The notes under the pieces are model-generated. The model was not told where the DNA came from, made no database searches, and was given only the letters and a program-made list of their open reading frames with translations. A stretch of 15,910 nucleotides of DNA from NCBI GenBank assembly GCA_937906485.1, contig CALCYB010000120.1:1-15910 (forward strand). The letters are read 5' to 3'. Position numbers and translations under genes: made by a program. This DNA comes from an uncultured Rikenellaceae bacterium (GTDB lineage Bacteria; Bacteroidota; Bacteroidia; Bacteroidales; UBA932). Positions 5,418 through 14,399 of the stretch are shown piece after piece; the first letter of the stretch is position 1, and the number at the start of each line of letters is the position of its first letter.

Positions 5418-7561
5418 CCTTATTGGAAAAGATACTTGCACAATACGAAGAGCAGGAACGACAAACCATCTTAGTAGCCTGGCGCTATACCGAGCAGGCT
5501 TTGGAAGGCATGAAACGGGGCAACAACCAGCCCTTTACCGAGCACCCGCTGGGTGTGGCCGCTATCCTGGCCCTGGAAACGGGACTGCCGGCAGATACCG
5601 TTGCCGCGCTCTTCCTGCACGAAGCCACCCGGTTTCGGCCACAACTGCTGGAGACCATCCGGCAGGAGTTCCCTGCTGACATGGTGGATATTGCCGTATG
5701 CCTGAACAAGATTGCCGCCATCCGGCCCAAGGACACCCGTCTGGAAGCCGAAAACTACCGCCGGCTCATCGTCTCCTACTCCAAGGACCCGCGTGTCACC
5801 TTGATCAAATTTGCCGACCGGTTGGAGGTCCTGCGCAACCTGGAGCTGCTGCCCAAATCCTCCCAACAACAGAAATTACTGGAAACCATCTTCCTGTATA
5901 TCCCCCTGGCACACCAGTTGGGACTCTATCACATCAAGAGTGAAATGGAAGACCTGTTCTTCCGCCACACCGAACCGGAGCACTGGCGGACCATCACCAA
6001 CAAACTCAAGGCAACGGAAGCAGAACGGGAACGCATCCTGGTATCGTTTATCGAACCGCTCAAAGAACGCATCAAGGCAAAAGGCATCAGTTTCACCTAC
6101 AAATCCCGAACAAAAACAGCCTGGTCCATCTGGAAAAAAATGCAGACCCAGAAGGTACCTTTTGAAGGGGTCTATGACGTCATGGCCATCCGCCTGATCA
6201 TTGATGCACCCGATGACCGGAACATCGAAAGGGAACTGTGTTGGGAAGTCTATTCCCTGGTCACCGAGCGGTTTACACCGGACAACCGGCGTCTGCGGGA
6301 CTGGATATCAAAACCCAAGCCCAACGGATACGAGTCTTTGCACAACACCGTGCAGGTGGACAACCAAGGTTATGTGGAAGTACAGATCCGCACCCGCCGC
6401 ATGGACGAGATGGCGGAAAACGGTCCGGCCTCCCACGCTTCTTATAAAGGGGTACAGAAGACCAGCAGCATCGAAGAATGGCTCAAAGGTGTCAAACACC
6501 TGCTGGAAAACGGCGGCGACGCCGATTATCGTCAGATCTCCAATTACGTTCAGGATGAGGTCTTTGTCTTCACCCCCACGGGTGAACTCAAACGCTTGCC
6601 TGCCGGCGCGACGGTCCTGGATTTTGCGTTTGCGGTACACACCAACCTGGGGCTGAAATGTTCCGGAGCAAAAATTGACGGAAAAGTCGTGTCCATCAAA
6701 GAACAGCTGCAGACCGGGAACGTCATTGAAATCATGAGCAACCGCAACCAGAAACCTTCTGCTGACTGGTTGAATTTTGTGGTCACCTCCAAAGCCCGCA
6801 ACAAGATCAAGCTGAAGATCAACGAAAACGATCTCAAATTGGCGGCAGACGGGAAAGAACTGCTGAACAGACGGCTCAAGAACTGGAAACTGGAACTGGA
6901 AGACGAAGAACTGACCCTCCTGTGCAAAAAATACAAACAGCGGACCATCAATGACTTCTTCAAGAGCATCGCAGAAGAGACCATTTCCCTCCAGGAGTTG
7001 AAAGCCTGGATCCAGGAACGGCGCAGCGAACCGGAAAACACGGGCAGCCCGGTGGCGGAAACGCCGGAGCAGGAGAAAGCCCCGCGGCAAAACCGAAGCG
7101 AACGGGAAGACTACTTGGTGTTGGGCGACCGGCTCAGCAACGTGGAATACACCATGGCCAAATGTTGCAATCCGATTTTCGGAGATGAAGTCATGGGATT
7201 TGTCTCCATCAAAGGGGGGATCAAAATCCACCGGATGTCCTGCCCCAACCTGACCCGTCTGCTGGAACGCTATCCCTACCGCATCCAACCGGTACGATGG
7301 AAGACCGACATACAGACCACTTCCTTCCAATGTACCGTAAAAGTCATTATAGACGAACCCTCCGTGATGACCGCTTTGATTGAAATTCTGAACGGCTACA
7401 AAATCCAGCTCAGGTCCTCCAACATGGAAAAAAGAAACCGTCGTGGAGAAGAAGAATACGACCTGCGACTGGTCATTTCCGTTGAAAACAACCAGGCCCT
7501 GGACAAGGTCCTGTCCGGATTCCGCCGTACCAAAGGCGTCAAGCAAGTAGTCCGTGGATAA
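5414..7561 (+). CDS. relA: RelA/SpoT family (p)ppGpp synthetase with degenerate hydrolase site
   Basis: 715 codons; ATG overlaps the uvrB stop. Domains: HD hydrolase (about 20-190), synthetase (about 220-345), TGS (381-442), helical region, CC/zinc-finger region (C584, C585, H606, C610) and ACT (about 637-715). The synthetase site looks intact: D255 in 'YDVMAIR', 'NGYESLH' (304-310) and E322 of 'EVQIRT'. The motif before 'KPKPNGY' is RLRD (293-296), nearer the RxKD of bifunctional Rel than the acidic ExDD of RelA. In the HD domain H44, H69 and D135 remain. The usual HD..ED reads H-E-A-T-R-F, and the asparagine of 'DRLHN' is V139, so hydrolysis is probably lost. It would be a ribosome-linked ppGpp synthetase, as in Bacteroidota that carry a second, hydrolysing homologue. 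Gene symbol by analogy. Confidence 0.9.
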   Translation: MTLLEKILAQYEEQERQTILVAWRYTEQALEGMKRGNNQPFTEHPLGVAAILALETGLPADTVAALFLHEATRFRPQLLETIRQEFPADMVDIAVCLNKIAAIRPKDTRLEAENYRRLIVSYSKDPRVTLIKFADRLEVLRNLELLPKSSQQQKLLETIFLYIPLAHQLGLYHIKSEMEDLFFRHTEPEHWRTITNKLKATEAERERILVSFIEPLKERIKAKGISFTYKSRTKTAWSIWKKMQTQKVPFEGVYDVMAIRLIIDAPDDRNIERELCWEVYSLVTERFTPDNRRLRDWISKPKPNGYESLHNTVQVDNQGYVEVQIRTRRMDEMAENGPASHASYKGVQKTSSIEEWLKGVKHLLENGGDADYRQISNYVQDEVFVFTPTGELKRLPAGATVLDFAFAVHTNLGLKCSGAKIDGKVVSIKEQLQTGNVIEIMSNRNQKPSADWLNFVVTSKARNKIKLKINENDLKLAADGKELLNRRLKNWKLELEDEELTLLCKKYKQRTINDFFKSIAEETISLQELKAWIQERRSEPENTGSPVAETPEQEKAPRQNRSEREDYLVLGDRLSNVEYTMAKCCNPIFGDEVMGFVSIKGGIKIHRMSCPNLTRLLERYPYRIQPVRWKTDIQTTSFQCTVKVIIDEPSVMTALIEILNGYKIQLRSSNMEKRNRRGEEEYDLRLVISVENNQALDKVLSGFRRTKGVKQVVRG

Positions 7562-7584
7562 AGAACAACACAACAGAAGACCCT

Positions 7585-10401
7585 ATGAAAAACTTGGCAG
7601 AACAGGATTGGATCCGCATACGGGGAGCTGCGGTCAATAACCTCAAACACATTGACCTGGATATCCCCCGCAATCATTTCACCGTCATTACCGGGCTTTC
7701 CGGATCGGGAAAGTCTTCCCTGGCTTTCGACACCTTGTTTGCCGAAGGACAACGCCGTTTTGCCGAGAGCATCTCCTGGTTTGCCCGCCAGTTTCTCGGT
7801 CGGATGGCAAAACCTGCCGTTGACAGCATTACCGGCATCCCCCCGGCCATTGCCATCGAACAGAAGGTCAATACCCGGAACCCCCGTTCCACGGTCGGCA
7901 CCAACACCGAAATCTACGACTACCTGCGTCTGCTTTTTGCCCGCATCGGACGGACCTATTCGCCCATCAGCGGACAAGAGGTCACTTGTGACGATATGGA
8001 GAGTGTACTGGCATTTCTGCAGACCCTCCCGGCAGGAGCTGTCTGTTACCTGACAGCCGTTCTGGACTGGGAACAGAAGAAATACCGGATAGAACAGATC
8101 ATCAACCTCAAAGAAGAGGGCTTTTCCCGACTCTTGCTGGAAAACCGTCAGATCCTGCGCATGGATGCCTACCTGGCCGAACCAGAACGCTACCAGGACC
8201 AGCAGGCAGAACTGCTCGTGGACCGGGTGACCCTACCGGAAGACGGTGCTTTGGACGAGGACACCATCGCCCGCCTTTGCGACTCCATACAGACGGCCTT
8301 TGACAAAGGTAATGGAAAACTCAACATCATCATCGATGGACAAGTCCACGGTTTTTCCACCCGTTACGAAGCCGACGGCCTCCATTTTGAACCGATGCAG
8401 GAATGGGATTTCAACTACAACAACCCCATCGGTGCCTGCCGGCACTGCGGAGGGTTGGGCAAAGTGTCCGGCATCGATGAGACCCTGGTGGTTCCTGACC
8501 CCAACCGATCCCTCTACGAAGACGGCATCGCCTGCTGGCGTGGGGATGTCATGAAATACTTCAAGGAACAGGTCCTGCTCCATGCCGAGAAATACAAATT
8601 CCCGGTCCACACCCCGTACCGGCTGCTGACCCAGGCACAAAAAGACCTGTTGTGGAACGGTACCGAAGATTTTGAAGGCATCAACGGCTTCTTCCAATGG
8701 GCAGAGACCAAACGCCATAAGATCCAGTTCAAATACCTGATCAGCCGTTACTCCGGCCGGACCACCTGTCCGGTCTGCCACGGCAGCCGGCTCAAAGAAG
8801 AGGCCCTTTACGTCCGCGTAGGAGGCAAGAACATCGCTGAACTCACCCAGATGACCATTGGCGAACTCAACCACTTCTTCAAAAACCTCCAACTCAATGA
8901 GCACGACCAGGCCATCGCCGCCAGCACGTTGAAAGAGATCTGTCTCCGTCTGCAATGCATTGAAGATGTAGGGCTTTCCTACCTGACCCTCAGCCGCGCC
9001 TCCAACACCCTGTCCGGGGGTGAAAGCCAACGGGTCAACCTGGTTTCCTCCTTGGGCAACAGCCTGACCGGCTCGATGTACATTCTGGATGAGCCCAGCA
9101 TCGGACTTCATCCCCGGGACACCCAGCGCCTGATCAGCGTCCTGCTCCGATTACGCGACCTGGGCAATACGGTCATTGTGGTCGAACACGATGAAGAAAT
9201 CATCAAGGCCGCTGACTACCTGGTAGATATCGGACCGGATGCCGGTCGCTACGGGGGCGAGATCGTGTATGCCGGCCCCGTTCCAACGGCAGCGACCATC
9301 CAAGAAATACAAGCCCGCCATCCCCTGTCCCATACCCTGGCCTACCTGGCCCACCAAGACAAGGCCAATGCGCAGCAACTTCCCCGGCCCTGGACCTATA
9401 GCATCCGGGTACGCGGTGCAGCCGAAAACAACCTCAAAGGGATTGATGTCCGTTTTCCGCTACGGGTCATGACGGCTGTCACCGGAGTGAGCGGTTCCGG
9501 AAAGTCCTCGCTGGTGGGAGATATTCTCTACCCGGCTCTGCGAAGGGAGCTCATGCAGATGGGTGACAAGCCCGGACTCTACAGCGGCCTGGACGGAGAC
9601 TTGAACAAAATCACAGCCGTGGAATACGTGGACCAGAATCCCATTGGAAAAAGCTCCCGTTCCAACCCGGCTACCTACCTGAAGATTTACGACGAGATCC
9701 GCAAACTCTTCTCCGAGCAGCCTTATGCCAAAGCTTGTGGATTCGGCCACTCGCATTTCTCCTTCAACATCGATGGAGGACGCTGCCCGGAATGCCTCGG
9801 GGAAGGCATCGTCCGGATTCCGATGCAGTTCATGGCAGACATTGTCATGACCTGTGAATCCTGTGGCGGAAAACGGTTCCTGCCGGAAATCCTGGAAGTC
9901 CGCTACAAAGGAAAGGACATCTGCGAGATCCTGGACATGAGCATTGTCGAGGCTTACGAATTCTTCTCCGCCCAGCCCGAACCCCAAGCCAAACGCATCG
10001 CCGAACGCCTGCTTCCCTTACGGGCCGTCGGGCTGGATTACATCAAGCTCGGACAAAGCAGCAGCACCCTCAGCGGCGGCGAAAGCCAACGGGTCAAACT
10101 CGCCTATTTTCTGAGCAAGGATACTCCGGCGACGCTCTTTATCTTTGATGAGCCGACCACCGGTCTGCACTTTGCCGACATAGAAAAACTGATGGCCTCC
10201 TTCCAGGCTCTGCTGGAAAAAGGCCATACCATTATTGTTGTTGAACACAACACAGCCGTTATTCGTGCGGCGGACTGGGTATTGGATCTGGGTCCGGACG
10301 GAGGAGTTGCCGGTGGAGAACTTGTCTTCGAAGGCACTCCTGCCCAACTTGCCCGACAACCCCAGCTACCTACCGGTGCCGCACTGGCTGCCTTGCTGTA
10401 G
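7585..10401 (+). CDS. uvrA: Excinuclease ABC subunit A
   Basis: 938 codons, the full usual length, starting 23 nt after relA. First ATPase: Walker A GLSGSGKS (37-44), ABC signature LSGGESQR near 475 and Walker B 'ILDEPSIGLHP' near 500. Second ATPase: GVSGSGKSS near 635, LSGGESQR near 830 and 'DEPTTGLH' near 855. The UvrB-binding insert is present after residue 120. The C-terminal zinc module (CPEC near 734, CESC near 757) is intact, and 'TTCPVCHGSRL' near 394 is present. In the first zinc module only 'GACRHCGGLG' (C284, C287) is seen: the CxxC normally about 20 residues before it is replaced by a Tyr/His/Glu stretch. It acts with UvrB in damage recognition in nucleotide excision repair. It may be the second UvrA paralogue many Bacteroidota carry. 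Confidence 0.95.
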   Translation: MKNLAEQDWIRIRGAAVNNLKHIDLDIPRNHFTVITGLSGSGKSSLAFDTLFAEGQRRFAESISWFARQFLGRMAKPAVDSITGIPPAIAIEQKVNTRNPRSTVGTNTEIYDYLRLLFARIGRTYSPISGQEVTCDDMESVLAFLQTLPAGAVCYLTAVLDWEQKKYRIEQIINLKEEGFSRLLLENRQILRMDAYLAEPERYQDQQAELLVDRVTLPEDGALDEDTIARLCDSIQTAFDKGNGKLNIIIDGQVHGFSTRYEADGLHFEPMQEWDFNYNNPIGACRHCGGLGKVSGIDETLVVPDPNRSLYEDGIACWRGDVMKYFKEQVLLHAEKYKFPVHTPYRLLTQAQKDLLWNGTEDFEGINGFFQWAETKRHKIQFKYLISRYSGRTTCPVCHGSRLKEEALYVRVGGKNIAELTQMTIGELNHFFKNLQLNEHDQAIAASTLKEICLRLQCIEDVGLSYLTLSRASNTLSGGESQRVNLVSSLGNSLTGSMYILDEPSIGLHPRDTQRLISVLLRLRDLGNTVIVVEHDEEIIKAADYLVDIGPDAGRYGGEIVYAGPVPTAATIQEIQARHPLSHTLAYLAHQDKANAQQLPRPWTYSIRVRGAAENNLKGIDVRFPLRVMTAVTGVSGSGKSSLVGDILYPALRRELMQMGDKPGLYSGLDGDLNKITAVEYVDQNPIGKSSRSNPATYLKIYDEIRKLFSEQPYAKACGFGHSHFSFNIDGGRCPECLGEGIVRIPMQFMADIVMTCESCGGKRFLPEILEVRYKGKDICEILDMSIVEAYEFFSAQPEPQAKRIAERLLPLRAVGLDYIKLGQSSSTLSGGESQRVKLAYFLSKDTPATLFIFDEPTTGLHFADIEKLMASFQALLEKGHTIIVVEHNTAVIRAADWVLDLGPDGGVAGGELVFEGTPAQLARQPQLPTGAALAALL

Positions 10402-10403
10402 CA

Positions 10404-11676
10404 TTATCCAATGAAGTGGAAGTGGGGACCGAAGCGTTCGAATGCCGCGCGATCCAACTCTTCACGATGATCCGGGTGAGCCACACTGATCATCAGTTTG
10501 GCACGTTCTTGCAGGGATTTGCCGTAGAGGTCCACTGCACCGAATTCCGTCACAAACCAGTGGATGTGGTTACGGGTGGTTACCACACCGGCACCCGAAT
10601 TCAATACAGGAGCGATTTTGCTTACACCTTTGTTGGTCACTGACGGCATGGCGATGATCGCTTTACCCCCTTTGGACAAGGATGCACCGTAAACGAAGTC
10701 AATTTGTCCACCCACACCGGAATAGAAGGTAGTACCCAGAGAGTCAGCACATACCTGACCGGTCAGATCCACTTGCAGAGCGGAGTTGATGGCGGTTACC
10801 TTCGGGTTCTTGGCAATGACATAGGGATCATTGGTGTATCCTACGTCCATCATGGCCACCATCGGGTTGTCATCAATGAAATCATATACTTTTTGTGAAC
10901 CCATCAGGAAAGTAGAAACGAGTTTACCACGGTCGATACCTTTTTCTGCACCGTTGATTACGCCTTTTTCCACCAACGGAAGAACGCCGTCAGCGAACAT
11001 TTCGGTGTGGATACCCAGGTTCTTGTGTCCACCCAATACCCATTTGCAGGGTTGCACCGTCTTCGATCAAAGCGGCACAGTTCTTACCGATAGCGGTTTC
11101 AATTTCGTTGGGATCGGTAAAGTGTGCCGGTTCCAGTTCTGAATCGCATTCCACAAAAATATCAATCATATCAAGCGGAATCATCGCATCCCCCCAAGCA
11201 CGGGGTACATGACGGTTCACTACTGCGATTACGTATTCTGCACATTCGATGGCTGCCAAGGTAGCATCTACAGAGGTTCCCAAAGACACATAGCCGTGTT
11301 TGTCAGGAGTAGAAACTTGGATCATGGCCACATTACAGGGCAGTACACCCGTACGGTACAGACGTTGGGTTTCGCTCAAGAAAATCGGAATGTAATCAGC
11401 AAATCCGGCTTGAACACTCTTCCGTACATTTCCCCCCACAAAGAAGGCTTGATGGAAGAAAGTACCTTCGTATTTTGCATCCACATAGGGAGCTGCGCCT
11501 TCGGTATGCAGGTGGTGAATACGGACATCTTTCAATTCACCGGCATCACCACGACGGCACAAGGCATCAATTAACACTTTGGGGGCACTGGCCACACTGC
11601 TGAAGTGAATGTGGTCACCGGACTTCACGACCTTAACGGCTTCGTCCGCACTGACAAAATTGATAGGTTTATGCAT
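10404..11676 (-). pseudogene. Acetyl-CoA hydrolase / CoA-transferase family, frameshifted
   Basis: Two minus-strand frames form one family member. The N-terminal part runs from the ATG at 11676 to about 11035 ('HFSSVASAPK', 'DKHGYVSLGTS', 'GATLQMGIG'). The C-terminal part runs from about 11040 to the stop at 10404 ('GGHKNLGIHTEMFADG', 'FVTEFGAVDL', 'ISVAHPDHREEL'). Family members read GIG-AIPDAV-x-LG-HKNLGIHTEM; here GIG joins directly to LGGHKN in another frame. About nine residues and a non-multiple of three bases are therefore missing near 11035-11045. The catalytic glutamate of the related 4-hydroxybutyrate CoA-transferase lies in HTEM, so it would not be translated in frame. Expected length is about 437 residues. 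Intact members move CoA between acetate and other short acids in fermentation. Either a true recent pseudogene or a sequence error. Confidence 0.88.
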
Positions 11677-11744
11677 AGCTGTTAACTTTGGAAAAAATTA
11701 AATTCGTTCTAGCCGACAAAGGTAGTAAAACAAATCTTATTTAA

Positions 11745-11752
11745 TATCTTTG
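11745..11752 (+). promoter_or_regulatory. Bacteroidota -7 promoter element of mazG
   Basis: TATCTTTG matches the TAnnTTTG -7 consensus of the Bacteroidota primary sigma factor. It ends 4 nt before the mazG ATG at 11757, so transcription would start at or next to the start codon. The -33 box is not obvious. Confidence 0.7.
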
Positions 11753-11756
11753 CGCC

Positions 11757-12548
11757 ATGAAAAAAGAACTCCAAGCGTTCGCCCGTCTGCTGGATGTAAT
11801 GGACGAACTTCGCGAAAAATGTCCTTGGGACCGCGAACAAACCACCGAATCACTTCGTCCCCTTACCATTGAAGAAACTTACGAATTGAGCGATGCCATT
11901 TTGGCCAATGACGAAAAGAACATTTCCAAAGAATTGGGAGATATCCTGTTGCACATCGTCTTCTACGCCAAGATCGGCAGCGAGAAAGGCACCTTCGACA
12001 TCGTGGATGTGATTGACCGTCTTTGCGACAAACTCATCTACCGTCACCCGCACGTCTTCTCGTCCACCCAAGTGGAAAATGCCGCAGAGGTCATCCAGAA
12101 CTGGGAAGAACTGAAAACCAAGGAAAAGGACGGAAACAAAAGGGTTCTCTCCGGAGTGCCGGCCTCCCTGCCCCCGCTGCTGAAAGCCTACCGGATGCAG
12201 GACAAAGCCCGCGCTGTCGGATTTGACTGGGAAGAAAAAGACCAGGTTTGGGACAAAGTCGAAGAAGAACTGGCAGAATTCAAGGCGGAACTCAAGACCA
12301 TGGACCAGGATGAGGCCGGAAAATCCCGCGCGGAAAACGAACTCGGCGACCTGCTCTTCTCCATTGTCAATGCCGCACGACTCTACGACCTCAACCCGGA
12401 CACTGCGCTGGAAAGCACCAACCGCAAATTCAAGAACCGCTTCACCTACCTGGAAGAAAAAACCATCCGCCAGGGACGTCCGCTCAAGAGCATGACCTTG
12501 GCAGAAATGGATGAAATCTGGGAAGAAGCCAAGAAAAACATCGGTTAA
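11757..12548 (+). CDS. mazG: Nucleoside triphosphate pyrophosphohydrolase MazG
   Basis: 263 codons, the usual length for the two-domain cellular MazG. The opening 'LR.KCPWDREQT' is characteristic. Each half has the metal-binding EExxE...ExxD set: E39-E40-x-x-E43 with E59-x-x-D62, and E170-E171-x-x-E174 with E195-x-x-D198. 'YRHPHVF' (about 95-101) and 'LP.LLKAYRMQDKA..VGFDW' (about 138-158) are also diagnostic. The enzyme hydrolyses NTPs and dNTPs to monophosphates and pyrophosphate, cleaning the nucleotide pool; in E. coli it is linked to ppGpp levels. tcdA follows by 18 nt, so the two are probably co-transcribed. There is no Shine-Dalgarno site, as is normal for Bacteroidota. Confidence 0.95.
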   Translation: MKKELQAFARLLDVMDELREKCPWDREQTTESLRPLTIEETYELSDAILANDEKNISKELGDILLHIVFYAKIGSEKGTFDIVDVIDRLCDKLIYRHPHVFSSTQVENAAEVIQNWEELKTKEKDGNKRVLSGVPASLPPLLKAYRMQDKARAVGFDWEEKDQVWDKVEEELAEFKAELKTMDQDEAGKSRAENELGDLLFSIVNAARLYDLNPDTALESTNRKFKNRFTYLEEKTIRQGRPLKSMTLAEMDEIWEEAKKNIG

Positions 12549-12566
12549 CCCGTCATCCGCAATACC

Positions 12567-13301
12567 ATGGGCGATTGGCAAGAACGCACCCGACTGCTGG
12601 TCGGGGATCAAGGCATCGAACGTCTGCAGCATGCCACCGTAGCGGTCATCGGACTGGGCGGGGTTGGAGCCTATGCCGCGGAGATGCTCTCTCGTGCCGG
12701 TGTCGGAAACTTGTTGCTGCTGGACTCTGACCGGGTCAGTCTGACCAACAAAAACCGTCAGCTGCTGGCAACCGACCCGAACCTGGACCGGCTCAAGACC
12801 GAAGTGATGCAGGAGCGTCTCATGTCCATCAACCCGGACCTCCACCTGGAAACCATCACCGAATTCCTCACCGAAGAGAATGTCCATACGGTACTGGACC
12901 AACTGACGTCCATTGACCGGAAGTCCTTGTTTCTGGTTGATGCCATTGATACCCTGGCACCCAAGATTGCACTGATCCAATACTGCGTGCAGCATCAGAT
13001 TCCGCTGGTTTCGTCCATGGGAGCCGGGGCCAAACGTGATGCCACCCAAATCCGTCTGACCGATCTGTCCAAATCCCGCAATTGTCCGCTGGCTTATATG
13101 CTGCGCAAACGTCTGCGCAAGATCGGCATCCATAAGGGATTCCAGGTTGTCTATTCCGAAGAACTGCCCGAGCGGGAAGCCATTGTCCCCACAGAAAACG
13201 AACGCAATAAAAAATCGCAGGTAGGCACCCTGTCGTACCTGCCTGCGGTCTTTGGCTGCGTCTGTGCACAAGCGGCCATCGGCCACCTGTTGCAGGACTA
13301 G
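12567..13301 (+). CDS. tcdA: tRNA threonylcarbamoyladenosine dehydratase
   Basis: 244 codons. It is a ThiF/E1-like Rossmann protein: nucleotide loop GLGGVG (29-34), 'LLLDSDRVSLTNKNRQ' (about 54-69), 'VDAIDTLAPK', 'SSMGAGAKRDATQI.L.DLSKS..CPLA', and a late 'VGTLSYLPAVFG' motif. This pattern identifies TcdA (CsdL/YgdL), which cyclises t6A at tRNA position 37 to ct6A in an ATP-dependent step. Family members are about 240-270 residues. It lies 18 nt after mazG. Its stop codon overlaps the stop of the opposite SGNH gene within the palindrome CTAG. Confidence 0.93.
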   Translation: MGDWQERTRLLVGDQGIERLQHATVAVIGLGGVGAYAAEMLSRAGVGNLLLLDSDRVSLTNKNRQLLATDPNLDRLKTEVMQERLMSINPDLHLETITEFLTEENVHTVLDQLTSIDRKSLFLVDAIDTLAPKIALIQYCVQHQIPLVSSMGAGAKRDATQIRLTDLSKSRNCPLAYMLRKRLRKIGIHKGFQVVYSEELPEREAIVPTENERNKKSQVGTLSYLPAVFGCVCAQAAIGHLLQD

Positions 13302-14395
13302 CGTTTCAATTCTTTCTTCAGGGCTTCTGCCATCCGCATAAAGCCCATATCTGTCAGATGAGCGCCGTCCACGGTCTCTTCGCCATCCGTTCCGGAGAAG
13401 TTTTCTGCCTTGATGTAGTTCAAGTTGCGGTAGCCCTCTTTGCGTAACCGGCGGTAAATGGCATTCCACTCTGCATTTTTCTCGACGATGTCCTTGGCGG
13501 TCCGTTGATTGACAACACGGTCCGGGGTCATCGGATTTTCCACCATATGGATCGGGGTATCCGGACGGGCCTTGGCCAAAGCGGACAAGAAGGTATAGGC
13601 CGAATCCCGGATGATCTGAGCGGTACAGTTGGGCAAACAATCAATGACATACTCGGAGGCATCCACCCGTGAAATCACGTCCACCATCACAAAGTCCATG
13701 CGGGCATTGCCGCTGAAACCCAGGTTGATCGTCTCACAATCCAGCCAACGCCCCAGAATGTTGGTATAGCACATACCGGGACGGGAAGCACAACCGCCTT
13801 GGGTAATGCTCGTTCCATAGAAGACAATGGGTTTTCGGCTCTGGTGGGTCGTAACCCGAGGCGGTGCAATCGTGGCGGTCGAATCAATCCCGATGGACAA
13901 GGTTTCCACCCCGTCGTACAAGGGCAGGTAAGCCAGGTACTCGCGATGGGATCCATCCATGTTCCGGACAAACACATTACGGGACTCCTTGCCGTTGGGC
14001 TGGGCCGTACCCACAAAATGCCAGCTGCCATCTTCCATCATCGTGTACAGGTCAATGCCCCGAATCCCGGTTCCGGGCATGTGGGACATGTGGAAATTGT
14101 TCAGCAAGGTCCACGCCGCTCCCAGGCATTGGCTGTCGGAGGAAAAACGGATGGCCAACCCGGCCGAGTTGAGGCCCAAGTCCCATACGGCTTTGCGGAT
14201 CTGGTCCTGACAATCTTGGGGAAGACGGGAATAGCGCATGGCTGTATTGTCGTACCCTTGGTTCAGCAATACGGCAAACTCTTCCACGTTTACATACTTG
14301 AGTTCGGATGCCTTCTGGGCAAACACGGAAACGGTCATCAACAAAAGACCGATGCCGAGCCCAAAGGCCCGGCAAAGTGAAATGTTCTTCTTCAT
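13298..14395 (-). CDS. Secreted SGNH/GDSL-type esterase
   Basis: 365 codons. An N-terminal signal peptide (residues 1-26, basic start, hydrophobic core, 'SVFAQ' cleavage region) indicates export. The N-terminal domain contains 'GIRGIDLY' (111-117), the GxDLY module that precedes this SGNH family. The hydrolase domain starts at 'FYGTSITQGG' with nucleophile S196. Block II is 'GFSGNARM' (226-233), and the C-terminal pair is D343 and H346 in 'DGAHLTDMG'. Such enzymes remove acetyl or other acyl groups from glycans; the substrate cannot be told from sequence. It starts 4 nt after the prfA stop, so it is likely co-transcribed with prfA. Confidence 0.92.
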   Translation of the reverse strand: MKKNISLCRAFGLGIGLLLMTVSVFAQKASELKYVNVEEFAVLLNQGYDNTAMRYSRLPQDCQDQIRKAVWDLGLNSAGLAIRFSSDSQCLGAAWTLLNNFHMSHMPGTGIRGIDLYTMMEDGSWHFVGTAQPNGKESRNVFVRNMDGSHREYLAYLPLYDGVETLSIGIDSTATIAPPRVTTHQSRKPIVFYGTSITQGGCASRPGMCYTNILGRWLDCETINLGFSGNARMDFVMVDVISRVDASEYVIDCLPNCTAQIIRDSAYTFLSALAKARPDTPIHMVENPMTPDRVVNQRTAKDIVEKNAEWNAIYRRLRKEGYRNLNYIKAENFSGTDGEETVDGAHLTDMGFMRMAEALKKELKR

Positions 14396-14399
14396 ACGA

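Noticed and set aside
6308..7573. Minus-strand open frame of 421 codons opposite relA
   Set aside because: Fully antisense to conserved synthetase, TGS and ACT domains; no recognisable protein features.
11850..13640. Long minus-strand open frame of 596 codons
   Set aside because: It lies opposite mazG, tcdA and part of the SGNH gene, all with clear family motifs. Its translation is low-complexity-like and unrecognisable, a typical shadow in GC-rich coding DNA.
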